Source: Corynebacterium sp. (GTDB lineage Bacteria > Actinomycetota > Actinomycetes > Mycobacteriales > Mycobacteriaceae). Taken from it: a DNA stretch of 64,000 bases. The stretch is from assembly GCF_030152825.1 (NCBI RefSeq), contig NZ_JASLIP010000028.1:1-64000 (forward strand), in the 5' to 3' direction. A model generated the notes under the pieces. The model was not told where the DNA came from. It saw only the letters and a program-made list of their open reading frames with translations, and did not search any database. A program made the position numbers and the translations under genes. Position 1 is the stretch's first letter, and each line of letters opens with the position of its first letter. This document shows positions 51,151 through 64,000 of the stretch, piece by piece.

Positions 51151-53259
51151 CTACTTGCCGGTGCGCTCGGCGATGATCTCCTCAGCCACGTTCTGAGGAA
51201 CCTCAGCGTAGGAGTCGAAGATCATGGAGTAGTTAGCGCGGCCCTGGGTCTTGGAACGCAGGTCGCCAACGTAGCCGAACATCTGGGACAGTGGGACGCG
51301 GGCCTTAACAACCTTCGCGCCGGAGCGGTCCTCCATGGAGGACACGGAGCCACGGCGGGAGTTGACGTCACCGATGACCTCACCCATGTACTCCTCAGGG
51401 GTGATGATCTCAACGGCCATCATCGGCTCCAGCAGAACCGGCTTAGCCTTCGCCACGGCCTCCTTGAGAGCCATGGAACCAGCCAGCTTGAAGGCCATCT
51501 CGGAGGAGTCAACCTCGTGGTAAGCGCCGTCCAGCAGGGTGGCCTTGATGTTCACCAGCGGGAAGCCAGCGAGGTAGCCGTACTGCATGGCGTCCTGGAT
51601 ACCCTGGTCGACCGACGGGATGTACTCCTTCGGAATACGGCCACCGGTGACCTCGTCGATGAACTCGTAGGTCTCCTCGGAGCCCTCCTCCGGCTCCAGC
51701 GGCTCGAGAGCGATGATGACGCGAGCGAACTGACCGGAACCACCGGTCTGCTTTTTGTGCGTGTACTCGAGCTTCTCGACCGGCTTCTTGATGGTCTCGC
51801 GGTAAGCAACCTGCGGTGCACCAACGTTTGCCTCGACCTTGAACTCGCGCTTCATGCGGTCCACCAGGACGTCGAGGTGCAGCTCGCCCATACCGCCGAT
51901 GACGGTCTGGCCGGTCTCCTCGTCCAGCTTCACGGTGAAGGTCGGGTCCTCTTCCGCCAGCTTCTGGATAGCGGTACCCAGCTTCTCCTGGTCAGACTTG
52001 GTCTTCGGCTCGATGGCCACCTCGATGACCGGGTCCGGGAAGTCCATGTCCTCGAGGACGACCGGGTTAGCGGAATCGGACAGGGTGTCACCGGTTGCGG
52101 TGTCCTTCAGGCCGATGAAGGCGTAGATGTGACCAGCGGATGCACGGTCAACCGGCTGCTCCTTGTTGGAGTGCATCTGGAACAGCTTGCCGACGCGCTC
52201 CGGCTTGTTCTTGGTGGAGTTGACGATCTTGTCGCCGGTCTCCACGGAGCCGGAGTAGACGCGGACGTAGGTCAGCTTGCCGAAGAACGGGTGAACAGCG
52301 ACCTTGAACGCCAGAGCGGAGAACGGCTCGTCGCGGGACGGCTTGCGGTTGCGCTCAACCTCGCGGTCCTTCGGGTCGAAGCCCTTGATCGAGCCGACGT
52401 CCATCGGGTTCGGCAGGTAGTCGATGATGGCGTCCAGGATCGGCTGGATGCCCTTGTTCTTGTAGGCAGTACCACAGAAGACCGGGTATGCCTCGCCGTT
52501 GATGGTCAGCTGACGGATCTGCTTCTTGATCTCGTCGACGGTGATCTCCTCACCGGCGAAGTAGCGCTCCATGAGCTCTTCGTCGGACTCCGCGACAGCC
52601 TCGATCAGCTTCTCGCGGTACTCCTCGGCCTTCTCCTGCAGGTCGGCCGGGATCTCCTCGATGGTCGGCTCGGTGCCAGCGGCGACGACGCCTGGCCACA
52701 TCAGGGCCTTCATCTGCAGCAGGTCGACAACACCCTCGAAGTTGTCCTCAGCGCCGATCGGCAGCTCCATGACCAGCGGCTTTGCGCCGAGACGGTCGAT
52801 GATGGTCTGCACGGTGTGGTAGAAGTCCGCACCCAGCTTGTCCATCTTGTTGACGAAGCAGATGCGCGGGACGTCGTACTTATCAGCCTGGCGCCAGACC
52901 TGCTCAGACTGCGGCTCAACGCCTTCCTTCGCGTCGAAGACAGCGACAGCGCCGTCCAGGACACGCAGGGAACGCTCGACCTCAACGGTGAAGTCGACGT
53001 GACCCGGGGTATCGATCAGGTTGATCTGGTTGTCGTTCCAGAAGCAGGTCGTCGCGGCGGACGTAATCGTGATGCCGCGCTCCTTCTCCTGCTCCATCCA
53101 GTCCATGGTAGATGCACCGTCGTGGGTCTCGCCCACCTTACGGTTGATACCCGTGTAGAAGAGGATGCGTTCGGTGGTGGTGGTCTTACCGGCATCGATG
53201 TGGGCCATGATGCCGATGTTGCGGACCTTCTTCAGGTCGGTCAGTGCTTCGAGTGCCAC
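51151..53259 (-). CDS. fusA: Elongation factor G
   Basis: Protein of 702 residues: P-loop AHIDAGKTTTTERILF (19-34), DTPGHVDFT, NKMDKLGADF, and the later domains with GMGELHLDVLVDRMKREF. It drives translocation on the ribosome with GTP. GTG 53259 is the start (ALEALTDLKKVRNIGIMAHID), the only one near the P-loop. It follows rpsG by about 200 bases, in the str operon order rpsL-rpsG-fusA-tuf. Confidence 0.98.
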   Translation of the reverse strand: MALEALTDLKKVRNIGIMAHIDAGKTTTTERILFYTGINRKVGETHDGASTMDWMEQEKERGITITSAATTCFWNDNQINLIDTPGHVDFTVEVERSLRVLDGAVAVFDAKEGVEPQSEQVWRQADKYDVPRICFVNKMDKLGADFYHTVQTIIDRLGAKPLVMELPIGAEDNFEGVVDLLQMKALMWPGVVAAGTEPTIEEIPADLQEKAEEYREKLIEAVAESDEELMERYFAGEEITVDEIKKQIRQLTINGEAYPVFCGTAYKNKGIQPILDAIIDYLPNPMDVGSIKGFDPKDREVERNRKPSRDEPFSALAFKVAVHPFFGKLTYVRVYSGSVETGDKIVNSTKNKPERVGKLFQMHSNKEQPVDRASAGHIYAFIGLKDTATGDTLSDSANPVVLEDMDFPDPVIEVAIEPKTKSDQEKLGTAIQKLAEEDPTFTVKLDEETGQTVIGGMGELHLDVLVDRMKREFKVEANVGAPQVAYRETIKKPVEKLEYTHKKQTGGSGQFARVIIALEPLEPEEGSEETYEFIDEVTGGRIPKEYIPSVDQGIQDAMQYGYLAGFPLVNIKATLLDGAYHEVDSSEMAFKLAGSMALKEAVAKAKPVLLEPMMAVEIITPEEYMGEVIGDVNSRRGSVSSMEDRSGAKVVKARVPLSQMFGYVGDLRSKTQGRANYSMIFDSYAEVPQNVAEEIIAERTGK

Positions 53260-53420
53260 TGGTTATAAACTCCGCTCAATCGTTGTCGAGCGGCCCGGAC
53301 CTTAAGGTTGTTGGTCGCATAAGGCCTAGCGAGCCGCATTGGTCTGTTCAGGTTCTATTTTGCCATTTTTATGGCCGTCTGGAGTAGGGGGAATTTTCCC
53401 TCCCCCACTACTCCCGCCTG

Positions 53421-53447
53421 GGCTGGCCGCAGCGACCGCGGCCAGCC
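53421..53447 (-). terminator. Hairpin after rpsG
   Basis: GGCTGGCCGC (53421-53430) and GCGGCCAGCC (53438-53447) are perfect complements with a seven-base loop, 11 bases beyond the rpsG stop. There is no U-run, so it may only attenuate transcription into fusA. Confidence 0.6.
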
Positions 53448-53457
53448 GGTCAAGCGA

Positions 53458-53928
53458 CTACCAGCGGTAGTGAGCGAAGGCGCGGTTGGCCTCAGCCATC
53501 TTGTGGATGTCCTCGCGACGCTTCACAGAAGCGCCCAGACCGTTGGAGGCATCGAGGATCTCGTTGGCGAGACGCTCAACCATGGAGTTCTCGCGACGCT
53601 GGCGGCTGAAGGTGACGAGCCAACGCAGTGCCAGGGTGGTGGAGCGACCCGGACGGACGTCGACCGGAACCTGGTAGGTCGCGCCACCGACGCGGCGGGA
53701 GCGAACTTCGAGGGCCGGCTTGACGTTGTCGAGAGCCTTCTTCAGGGTCAGGACCGGGTCGGTGCCGGTCTTCTCGCGGCACTGCTCGAGCGCACCGTAG
53801 ACGATGCGCTCAGCGGTGGACTTCTTGCCGTCGATCAGGATCTTGTTGACCAGCTGAGAGACGAGGACGTCGCCGTACACCGGGTCCTTGACGAGTGGGC
53901 GCTGTGCTACTGGACCTTTACGTGGCAT
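53458..53928 (-). CDS. rpsG: 30S ribosomal protein S7
   Basis: Protein of 156 residues: MPRKGPVAQRPLVKDPVYGDVLVSQLVNKILIDGKKSTAERIVYGAL and C-terminal KMAEANRAFAHYRW. S7 starts assembly of the 16S rRNA 3' domain. It is three bases downstream of rpsL. Confidence 0.98.
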   Translation of the reverse strand: MPRKGPVAQRPLVKDPVYGDVLVSQLVNKILIDGKKSTAERIVYGALEQCREKTGTDPVLTLKKALDNVKPALEVRSRRVGGATYQVPVDVRPGRSTTLALRWLVTFSRQRRENSMVERLANEILDASNGLGASVKRREDIHKMAEANRAFAHYRW

Positions 53929-53931
53929 GGC

Positions 53932-54303
53932 TTACTTCTCCTTCTTGACGCCGTAGCGGGAACGTGCCTGCTTACGGTCCTTGACACCCTGGGTATCCAG
54001 AGCGCCACGGACGATCTTGTAGCGAACACCCGGGAGGTCCTTCACACGACCACCGCGGACGAGCACCATGGAGTGCTCCTGGAGGTTGTGACCCTCACCC
54101 GGGATGTATGCGGAGACCTCAATGCCGGAGGTCAGGCGGACACGGGCGACCTTACGCAGAGCCGAGTTCGGCTTCTTCGGGGTGGTGGTGTACACGCGGG
54201 TGCACACGCCACGACGCTGCGGGGAGCCCTTCAGGCCGGCGGTCGCAACCTTGCCCGGCTTATCGTGGCGACCCTTGCGGATCAGCTGCTGAATAGTTGG
54301 CAT
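53932..54303 (-). CDS. rpsL: 30S ribosomal protein S12
   Basis: Protein of 123 residues: MPTIQQLIRKGRHDKPGKVATAGLKGSPQRRGVCTRV and the conserved decoding loops TPKKPNSALRK and RGGRVKDLPGVRYKIVRG. Lys43 and Lys88, the positions at which streptomycin resistance changes occur, are both the wild-type lysine. ATG 54303 is selected by family length over a longer open frame. First gene of the rpsL-rpsG unit. Confidence 0.98.
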   Translation of the reverse strand: MPTIQQLIRKGRHDKPGKVATAGLKGSPQRRGVCTRVYTTTPKKPNSALRKVARVRLTSGIEVSAYIPGEGHNLQEHSMVLVRGGRVKDLPGVRYKIVRGALDTQGVKDRKQARSRYGVKKEK

Positions 54304-54718
54304 AGATAGACTTTCTTCTTTGGGTTTTAAACTTGCAGAAGCCTCGGTATGTCGTGAACCCCCTGGTGGGGCACCCACTTGCCGTTCGGGGCGCCAAAAA
54401 CACCCTTGAACAGCAAAAAATGGGGGCTCTTTCCGGGGCCACTACCGTTTTGTATCACTCCGCGCACTCGGCGCGAAGATCCCTGTATTAAGCACCCTCT
54501 GCCGTTTCCCGTTCGGTACGCGCCATCGGAGCAATACAATCTACGCCGGTCAGAATACCGCAGTGGTCACTGGAAACCAAATGCGCCCGGAGGGGCTTTC
54601 GGGAGTGACTCCAGGCGCAGGTGCCGGCAGGCGGCTGCGGGGCCCTGGCTAGCACGAACATTCGGTACGCAGCCTCACATCCCCGCCGCGTTGCCGCCTT
54701 GCCTCCCCCAACCGCGAG
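54304..54718. other. Gene-free stretch upstream of rpsL
   Basis: It contains the rpsL-rpsG leader and promoter on the minus strand; TAATAC (54490-54485) is a good -10 candidate, about 180 bases from the rpsL start. To the right is the 3' flank of the acyltransferase. No gene-like frame is seen. Confidence 0.5.
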
Positions 54719-56584
54719 CTAGTTGCTGCAGCTCTGTGGAATGTCTTTCTTTCCGCTCTTCCACTGCTTGAGCGCGTTTTCCACCGCACCGGCGTAGAGC
54801 TTCGCGCCCTTTTCGCCTGGGTGGATGCCGTCGACGAAGTCGTCGTTCTCCGCCGCTGCCTCGCACCAGTTCGCGAGGTAGACGTTCGGGGTCTTCTTCG
54901 CTTCGGCGATGAGCTCGTCGTTGGCGTGCGCCATCCAGTCGCGGTCGCCGTAGGGCATCACGTAGATAATGACGCGGTCCTTGCCCACGGCCTCCCGGAT
55001 CTTCTTCAGCATCTCCGGGTCCCCTGCACCGTCGGAGGGACCGTTGGTCCCCAGACCAAGGACGACGAACTCGCGCAGCGTTCCGGCATCCGCCATCTGC
55101 TGCAGGATCGGCAGTGCTGCGATGTAGTGCCTGCTCTGTGCCGCGTCCACGGTCGCGCCCGGGAACTTCTCCTGCAGCGCGTCCACGGAGGCCAGCATCA
55201 CGGAGTCACCGACCATGCTGATTTTCTTGCCGGAGGGCATCTTGCGATCTTCGACCGGGATCTTAATGCCGTCCTTCGGGACGGGCGGGGTGGTCTTCGC
55301 CGCTTCCTCGTTTTCCTTCTGCAGGCGTTCGGACTTTTCCTTCAGGTCCGTTTCCAGGCTTGACTCCGAAGGCGCGGTGGCCAGCCCGCAGGCGGTCAGC
55401 GCCCCCACGAGGACGAAGGCGAATCCGACACTCAGTTTGCGCATCACCCCACCACTAAACCAGCCCTTGATCGTCTTGCGGTAACCGTGACGTCGGAACG
55501 GCGTTTCGATGTGATTGAAGCTCCACTCGGAGATCACGGCTGTAAGCACCACGGCCACGATGCCGATGAGCCACTCGGGAGCCTTGGGCGCCAGCACCGG
55601 CAGGATCATCACGATCGGCCAGTGCCATAGGTAGATGGAGAAGGAGCGGTGCCCCAGCCAGCGGAGCACGCGGATATTCATCCACTCGTCGATCGCGTTA
55701 TCGCCGCGCGCCAGCCCCATCACGACCAGGGAGGTCAGCAGGCTGGCGATGACCAGCCCGCCACGGTAGGTGAAAGCGCTTTCCGCGTGCACCGTCATCA
55801 TCATCGCCACGAGCCCCACGAAGGCCAGCGCGGGGATCCAGTCCGCGAGCAGCTGGTGCTTAAACCAGTTGAGCCGGCGCGGGTGCGAATCCGCGACCCG
55901 GGAACGCACCGGAGAGGTCAGCAGGAGTGCGACGAGCGAGCCCAACAGCAGGCCGAAAGCGTGAGTATCCGTGCCGTAGTAGACCCGCGACGGGTCCTGC
56001 TGCGGGTCGAAAATCACCGCCATCGCGACCATGGAGGCGATGGCCAGCACCGCCGTCAACGCCGCCATGCGTGGCCGGAATCGGGCGGCATTGCGCCGAA
56101 CGGCGAGCAACACCAACCAGACCAGAATTGGCCAGATCAGGTAGTACTGCTCCTCGATCGCCAGCGACCAATAGTGCGCCGTTACCTGGATGTCCGACTT
56201 CGCGAAATAGGACTCAGAGTTCGCGATCTGCACCCAGTTATTAACGAAGAACGCGGTACCGAAGAACTGGGTGCGCAGCTTCACCGCAAGATCGCCGCCG
56301 ATCGTCCCCACCACGGCCGTCGTCATGATGAGGACGAACAGGGCCAACGGGGCGATGCGCCGTAGGCGCCGCTTCCAGAACACCCGGAAGCTCACGCCCT
56401 GGGTGAGTGCGACCTCGCGCAGCAGAATCGACGTGATGAGGAAGCCGGAGAGCACGAAGAAGACGTCCACGCCCATGAACCCGCCGGGCAGGATGTCGCC
56501 GAAGAAGTGGTACAGCACAACGGCTGCCACCGCGACCCCTCGCAGCCCATCGAGGCCTGCGATCTGACGAATACGGACGTGCAC
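54719..56584 (-). CDS. Acyltransferase-3 (OafA/YrhL type) with C-terminal SGNH domain
   Basis: Protein of 621 residues. Residues 1 to about 340 form an acyltransferase-3 membrane domain of about ten spans (AGLDGLRGVAVAAVVLYHFF with the catalytic His near residue 25, GVDVFFVLSGFLIT, YWSLAIEEQYYLIWP). After a span near 385-405 comes an extracytoplasmic SGNH hydrolase-like domain with the Ser in SMVGDSVM (about 455), the Asn in GLGTNGPS and the Asp/His pair in DGIHPGEKG. Such proteins transfer acetyl groups to peptidoglycan, glycolipids or polysaccharides; the acceptor here is unknown. GTG 56584 is eight bases after GGAGG. Confidence 0.92.
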   Translation of the reverse strand: MHVRIRQIAGLDGLRGVAVAAVVLYHFFGDILPGGFMGVDVFFVLSGFLITSILLREVALTQGVSFRVFWKRRLRRIAPLALFVLIMTTAVVGTIGGDLAVKLRTQFFGTAFFVNNWVQIANSESYFAKSDIQVTAHYWSLAIEEQYYLIWPILVWLVLLAVRRNAARFRPRMAALTAVLAIASMVAMAVIFDPQQDPSRVYYGTDTHAFGLLLGSLVALLLTSPVRSRVADSHPRRLNWFKHQLLADWIPALAFVGLVAMMMTVHAESAFTYRGGLVIASLLTSLVVMGLARGDNAIDEWMNIRVLRWLGHRSFSIYLWHWPIVMILPVLAPKAPEWLIGIVAVVLTAVISEWSFNHIETPFRRHGYRKTIKGWFSGGVMRKLSVGFAFVLVGALTACGLATAPSESSLETDLKEKSERLQKENEEAAKTTPPVPKDGIKIPVEDRKMPSGKKISMVGDSVMLASVDALQEKFPGATVDAAQSRHYIAALPILQQMADAGTLREFVVLGLGTNGPSDGAGDPEMLKKIREAVGKDRVIIYVMPYGDRDWMAHANDELIAEAKKTPNVYLANWCEAAAENDDFVDGIHPGEKGAKLYAGAVENALKQWKSGKKDIPQSCSN

Positions 56585-56734
56585 TTCTACTCCCTCCGGC
56601 TCGAATTGCCACCAAGTGAGATTAGCACCACAGGCGGACAACATTGCAGCCGAAGAGAGGGCTTTATGGCCATGTTCAGTTAACGGCCAGCTCGCCGTCC
56701 CGTCACGGACAGCCGAGCGGCGTGCGGCGGGTTT

Positions 56735-56932
56735 TTAGCGGCGCTTCTTGCTGAAGGTCTTGGTGAAATTCAGGCCCGGGATGCCGGTCTGAATGCGGAT
56801 CATCTGCTGCCCATTGGCCTTCTGGGTGATGCGGGCCGGCCCCAGCTTGTAGGAGCCGCCCACCCCGCCGCTGGAGACGTTGATGCGGCCGTTGCGGCCG
56901 ACCTTCTTGGACTCACGAAAAAAGATTCCCAT
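56735..56932 (-). CDS. DUF4236 family small protein
   Basis: Protein of 65 residues: MGIFFRESKKVGRNGRINVSSGGVGGSYKLG, then GIPGLNFTKTFSKKRR. The N-terminal pattern of basic residues followed by RINVS-SGGVGGS and the GIPG motif fit the DUF4236 family, whose function is not known. It is strongly basic. It stands alone between the acyltransferase and the DUF1707 gene. Confidence 0.8.
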   Translation of the reverse strand: MGIFFRESKKVGRNGRINVSSGGVGGSYKLGPARITQKANGQQMIRIQTGIPGLNFTKTFSKKRR

Positions 56933-57072
56933 GGGCTCAGAGTCTAGCGGGTAAGCAGACGGGATCTCTTTCCTGTCTCGTTGTGCCGGTTGTGGCCTCG
57001 CCCGGTTGTGTTATCGACCACGTATCGGTCTGCCCAACACTGCTGATGCTGAGCTGCACTATCCTCTTAGCC

Positions 57073-57810
57073 ATGAACGACGACGCCCTCCGTTGCGATG
57101 ACAACGACCGCAACCGCGCCCAGGCTCTCCTCCACGACGCTCTTGGCCGCGGCCAGATCAACATCGCGGAGTTCGACGAGCGGGTTCAGCAGTGCATCGT
57201 CGCTGAGACCCGTGGCGAGCTGCTCGTGCCCCTGGCGGATCTCTTTCTCGACCCGCGCGCGGCACTTTACGGCCGCCCGACAGCTCCCTCTACCCCGCCG
57301 AGCCCGAGCACGCCCACACAGCGACCCGCTCCTGCGAACAATGGGCAAAGTTTCTGGGAGAAGCTCACCAACTTCAACCGCCCGGCGGTACCCACGCGAT
57401 CCCCGGAAGAGGTCGCTTACTTCGCCAACCAGATGGTGACCGGCGAGAACCTGCCCAACAACAGGGTGCAGGCTCTATTCTCTGATCGCCGGGTCCACCA
57501 CTGGACCGTGCCCGCCTACCAGGAGGTCCGAGCGCACGCCGGAACAGTGACTGTCGACCTGCTCGCCGCGCGCCTGGCCTCGCACCACACCACCATCGAC
57601 GTGGGGGCCGTATTCGGGGAGGTCAAAATCCTCGTTCCGGAGGGCATCCGCGTGCACATCGACACCGACGGCTCCTTCGGAGAGACGACCTTCAAGGTCG
57701 CCCGCGGTGCTGTCCCACCGGAGCAGCTCCCCGCGAACGCGCCGACGCTGCGCATCACGGGCTCGCACAACCTCGGCTCCGTCACCGTGCGCGTCTTGCG
57801 CCTGAACTAA
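57073..57810 (+). CDS. DUF1707 and LiaF-like C-terminal domain protein
   Basis: Protein of 245 residues. The first 55 residues (DRNRAQALLHDALGRGQINIAEFDERVQQCIVAETRGELLVPLADLF) are a DUF1707 domain. After a Pro/Ser/Thr linker, residues from about 130 on (VHHWTVPAYQEVRAHAGTVTVDLLAARLASHHTTIDVGAVFGEVKILVPEGIRVHIDTDGSFGETTF) form a beta-repeat domain resembling the C-terminal domain of LiaF and other cell-envelope stress proteins. No membrane span is seen. ATG 57073 has no ribosome site but lies after TATCCT (57060-57065), so a leaderless message is likely. Exact role unknown. Confidence 0.8.
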   Translation: MNDDALRCDDNDRNRAQALLHDALGRGQINIAEFDERVQQCIVAETRGELLVPLADLFLDPRAALYGRPTAPSTPPSPSTPTQRPAPANNGQSFWEKLTNFNRPAVPTRSPEEVAYFANQMVTGENLPNNRVQALFSDRRVHHWTVPAYQEVRAHAGTVTVDLLAARLASHHTTIDVGAVFGEVKILVPEGIRVHIDTDGSFGETTFKVARGAVPPEQLPANAPTLRITGSHNLGSVTVRVLRLN

Positions 57811-57922
57811 GCGCAGGGTCGGCGTCGCCGCCTTCTTTGCTCGTATTCGCGCCTTTCCTCTACAATCAGCGCCCGCTCCCCCACCCCCCGAAGACCCGTT
57901 CTCCCCTCCCCACGCACAGCAA

Positions 57923-57954
57923 AAGGCCCCAGGGTTCTAAAACCCTGGGGCCTT
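57923..57954 (-). terminator. Terminator of rpoB-rpoC
   Basis: AAGGCCCCAGGGTT and AACCCTGGGGCCTT are perfect 14-base arms around a CTAA loop, with TTTTGC following on the minus strand. It lies 32 bases beyond the rpoC stop. Confidence 0.95.
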
Positions 57955-57985
57955 AAAGCTCTCGGTCTAAGCCCGAAACCTTGCC

Positions 57986-61957
<3,972 letters not shown>

Positions 61958-62043
61958 GTGGACTTCCTTTCCCCTCCAAGAATGTGGAGGGCCATTGTGG
62001 GTGAACCTAGGTCAGAATCTGAAAGTGTGCGAAGCCTTGAGCG

Positions 62044-64000
62044 TTAGCCGACGTCGATGTCAGCGTCTGGACGCTCATCGCGCTGCAGGTTAATACCCAG
62101 CGCTGCGTTTGCGGACTCAAGCTCGTCGTCATCATCGGAGGACAGCTCCATCGGGGTGCCGTCCGCGGCCAGAACCTCAACGTTCAGGCACAGGGACTGC
62201 AGCTCCTTGAGGAGGACCTTGAAGGACTCTGGAATACCCGGATCCGGGATGTTCTCGCCCTTCACGATCGCCTCGTAGACCTTCACGCGGCCCACCACGT
62301 CATCGGACTTGATGGTCAGAAGCTCCTGCAGGGTGTAGGCGGCACCGTATGCCTGCATTGCCCACACCTCCATCTCGCCGAAGCGCTGGCCACCGAACTG
62401 GGCCTTACCACCCAGCGGCTGCTGGGTAATCATGGAGTAAGGACCGGTGGAACGGGCGTGAATCTTCTCGTCGACCAGGTGGTGCAGCTTCAGCATGTAC
62501 ATGTAGCCCACGGAGATCGGGTGCTCGTATGGCTCACCAGTACGGCCGTCGATCAGCTGCGCCTTACCGAAGTCATCCACCAGGCGAACACCATCGCGGT
62601 TCGGGCGCGAGGAGCGCAGCAGACCGGACAGCTCGGCGTTGGACGCACCGTCGAACACCGGGGTGGAGGTCAGGGAGTCGGCCGGAACGTCGTAGAGCTC
62701 CTCCGGCAGCGTCTCCAGCATCGCCTTGATCTTCGGGTCGTCGGAGTCGGTGTCGACCTGCCAACCGGCCTTCGCCAGCCAGCCCAGGTGCACCTCCAGG
62801 ACCTGACCAATGTTCATACGACGCGGCACACCGTGGGTGTTCAGGATGATGTCCACCGGGGTACCGTCCGGCAGGAACGGCATGTCCTCCTGCGGCAGGA
62901 TCTTGCCGACGACACCCTTGTTGCCGTGGCGGCCGGCGAGCTTATCGCCGTCCTGGATCTTGCGCTTCTGGGCGACGTAGACGCGGACCATCTCGTTGAC
63001 ACCAGCGGCGAGGTCGTCGTCGTCCTCACGCGAGAAGACGCGTACGCCGATGACCTTGCCAGTCTCACCGTGCGGGACCTTCATGGAGGTATCGCGAACC
63101 TCGCGGGCCTTCTCACCGAAGATGGCGCGCAGCAAGCGCTCCTCCGGGGTCAGCTCCGTCTCACCCTTCGGGGTGACCTTACCAACGAGGATGTCACCGT
63201 CGCGGACGTCCGCACCGATGCGGACGATACCGCGCTCATCGAGGTCAGCAAGGACGTCCTCGCCGACGTTTGGGATGTCGCGGGTGATCTCCTCCGGCCC
63301 CAGCTTGGTGTCGCGGGCGTCGATCTCGTACTCCTCGATGTGGATCGAGGTCAGCACGTCCTCCTCAACCATGCGCTGGGAGAGGATGATCGCATCCTCG
63401 TAGTTGTGGCCCTCCCACGGCATGAAGGCGACGAGCAGGTTCTTGCCCAGCGCCATCTCACCGTTATCGGTGCCCGGGCCGTCGGCGATGACCTGGCCGG
63501 CCTCGACGCGGTCGCCCTGGTTAACCAGCGGCTTCTGATTGTAGCTGGTGCCCTGGTTGGTGCGCTCGAACTTACGCAGCATGAAGGTATCGCGGATGCC
63601 CTCATCGTCCATGATGGTGATGTAGTCAGCGGAGACGTACTCCACCACACCAGCCTTCGGGGCGATAATCAGGTCACCGGCGTCGTACGCAGCGCGCTGC
63701 TCGATACCGGTACCGACGTACGGGGCCTCGGCGCGCAGCAGCGGCACAGCCTGACGCTGCATGTTCGCACCCATGAGGGCTCGGTTGGCGTCGTCGTGCT
63801 CCAGGAACGGAATCATCGCGGTTGCGACGGAAACCATCTGGCGCGGGGAGACGTCCATGTAATCCACCTGGCTTGCCGGGACGACCTCCACGTCGCCGCC
63901 GCGCAGACGGACCTCAATCTGGTCCTCGGTGAACTTCATGTCCGCATCGAAAGGCGTATTCGCCTGAGCGATGACGTGACGGTCCTCTTCGTCAGCGGTG
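62044..64000 (-). CDS. rpoB: DNA-directed RNA polymerase subunit beta, 5' part outside window
   Basis: The C-terminal 650 or so residues are visible, from TADEEDRHVIAQANTPF to the stop. Typical segments are GVEYVSADYI, GDKLAGRHGNKGVVGKILP, THGVPRRMNIGQVLEVHLG and KLHHLVDEKIHARSTGPYS. The C-terminus NAALGINLQRDERPDADIDVG is longer and more acidic than in E. coli. The rifampicin-resistance region lies upstream, outside the window. Confidence 0.98.
   Translation of the reverse strand, partial: TADEEDRHVIAQANTPFDADMKFTEDQIEVRLRGGDVEVVPASQVDYMDVSPRQMVSVATAMIPFLEHDDANRALMGANMQRQAVPLLRAEAPYVGTGIEQRAAYDAGDLIIAPKAGVVEYVSADYITIMDDEGIRDTFMLRKFERTNQGTSYNQKPLVNQGDRVEAGQVIADGPGTDNGEMALGKNLLVAFMPWEGHNYEDAIILSQRMVEEDVLTSIHIEEYEIDARDTKLGPEEITRDIPNVGEDVLADLDERGIVRIGADVRDGDILVGKVTPKGETELTPEERLLRAIFGEKAREVRDTSMKVPHGETGKVIGVRVFSREDDDDLAAGVNEMVRVYVAQKRKIQDGDKLAGRHGNKGVVGKILPQEDMPFLPDGTPVDIILNTHGVPRRMNIGQVLEVHLGWLAKAGWQVDTDSDDPKIKAMLETLPEELYDVPADSLTSTPVFDGASNAELSGLLRSSRPNRDGVRLVDDFGKAQLIDGRTGEPYEHPISVGYMYMLKLHHLVDEKIHARSTGPYSMITQQPLGGKAQFGGQRFGEMEVWAMQAYGAAYTLQELLTIKSDDVVGRVKVYEAIVKGENIPDPGIPESFKVLLKELQSLCLNVEVLAADGTPMELSSDDDDELESANAALGINLQRDERPDADIDVG

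Noticed and set aside
51517..53268. A 583-codon open frame opposite fusA
   Set aside because: Antisense image of a strongly conserved gene with biased codons; no domain features.

Overview
The window reads as chromosomal DNA of a high-GC member of the Mycobacteriales, most likely a Corynebacterium. This rests on the ESX-4 secretion locus joined to rplM-rpsI, DtxR-type iron boxes, several apparently leaderless genes, a split S10/spc ribosomal cluster without rpsN, and the rpoB-rpoC-rpsL-rpsG-fusA-tuf order. The species is inferred, not shown. I found no tRNA, rRNA, CRISPR array or insertion sequence.

Layout. 1-1404: the 5' part of a thiD-tenA fusion gene under a TPP riboswitch. 1632-2620: rplM-rpsI. 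3068-15817: an ESX-4 type VII secretion locus (two WXG100 genes, an Rv3446c-like protein, eccC, eccD, mycP, eccB and a membrane-anchored protein), interrupted by a DNA-methyltransferase-like gene and a 2H phosphoesterase. 15868-16575: a two-gene module that looks like toxin-antitoxin. 16712-27504: truA, rplQ, rpoA, rpsD, rpsK, rpsM, infA, map, adk, secY, rplO, rpmD, rpsE, rplR, rplF, rpsH, all on the minus strand. 27985-30707: PhoX phosphatase and DoxX. 30923-32190: rplE-rplX-rplN. 32677-42671: an accessory island with a small secreted protein, a siderophore-interacting reductase, a three-gene hydroxamate siderophore operon and two MFS exporters. 42816-48019: the S10 operon, rpsQ back to rpsJ. 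48842-49297: a J-domain-like protein. 49530-54303: tuf, fusA, rpsG, rpsL. 54719-57810: an O-acyltransferase, a DUF4236 protein and a DUF1707 protein. 57986-64000: rpoC and the 3' part of rpoB.

The most distinctive content is the siderophore operon between the S10 half (rpsQ) and the rplN part of the spc cluster. It encodes a DesA-like lysine decarboxylase, an IucD-like amine N-hydroxylase, and one protein joining an acyltransferase to an IucA/IucC (NIS) synthetase, as in BibC of bisucaberin synthesis. The decarboxylase and the divergently unrelated reductase gene upstream both carry DtxR-like boxes over leaderless-type promoters, so iron control is likely. Together these could make an N-hydroxy-N-succinylcadaverine siderophore, export it and reduce the returning ferric complex.

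The ESX-4 locus is complete for the ESX-4 type (no EccA, EccE or PE/PPE). Its oddities are a mycosin without a visible signal peptide, antisense overlap of the mycP and eccB 3' ends, a degenerate third ATPase site in EccC, a Gly/Asp-rich insert in EccB, and a shared GGGGGA-type ribosome binding site on its genes.
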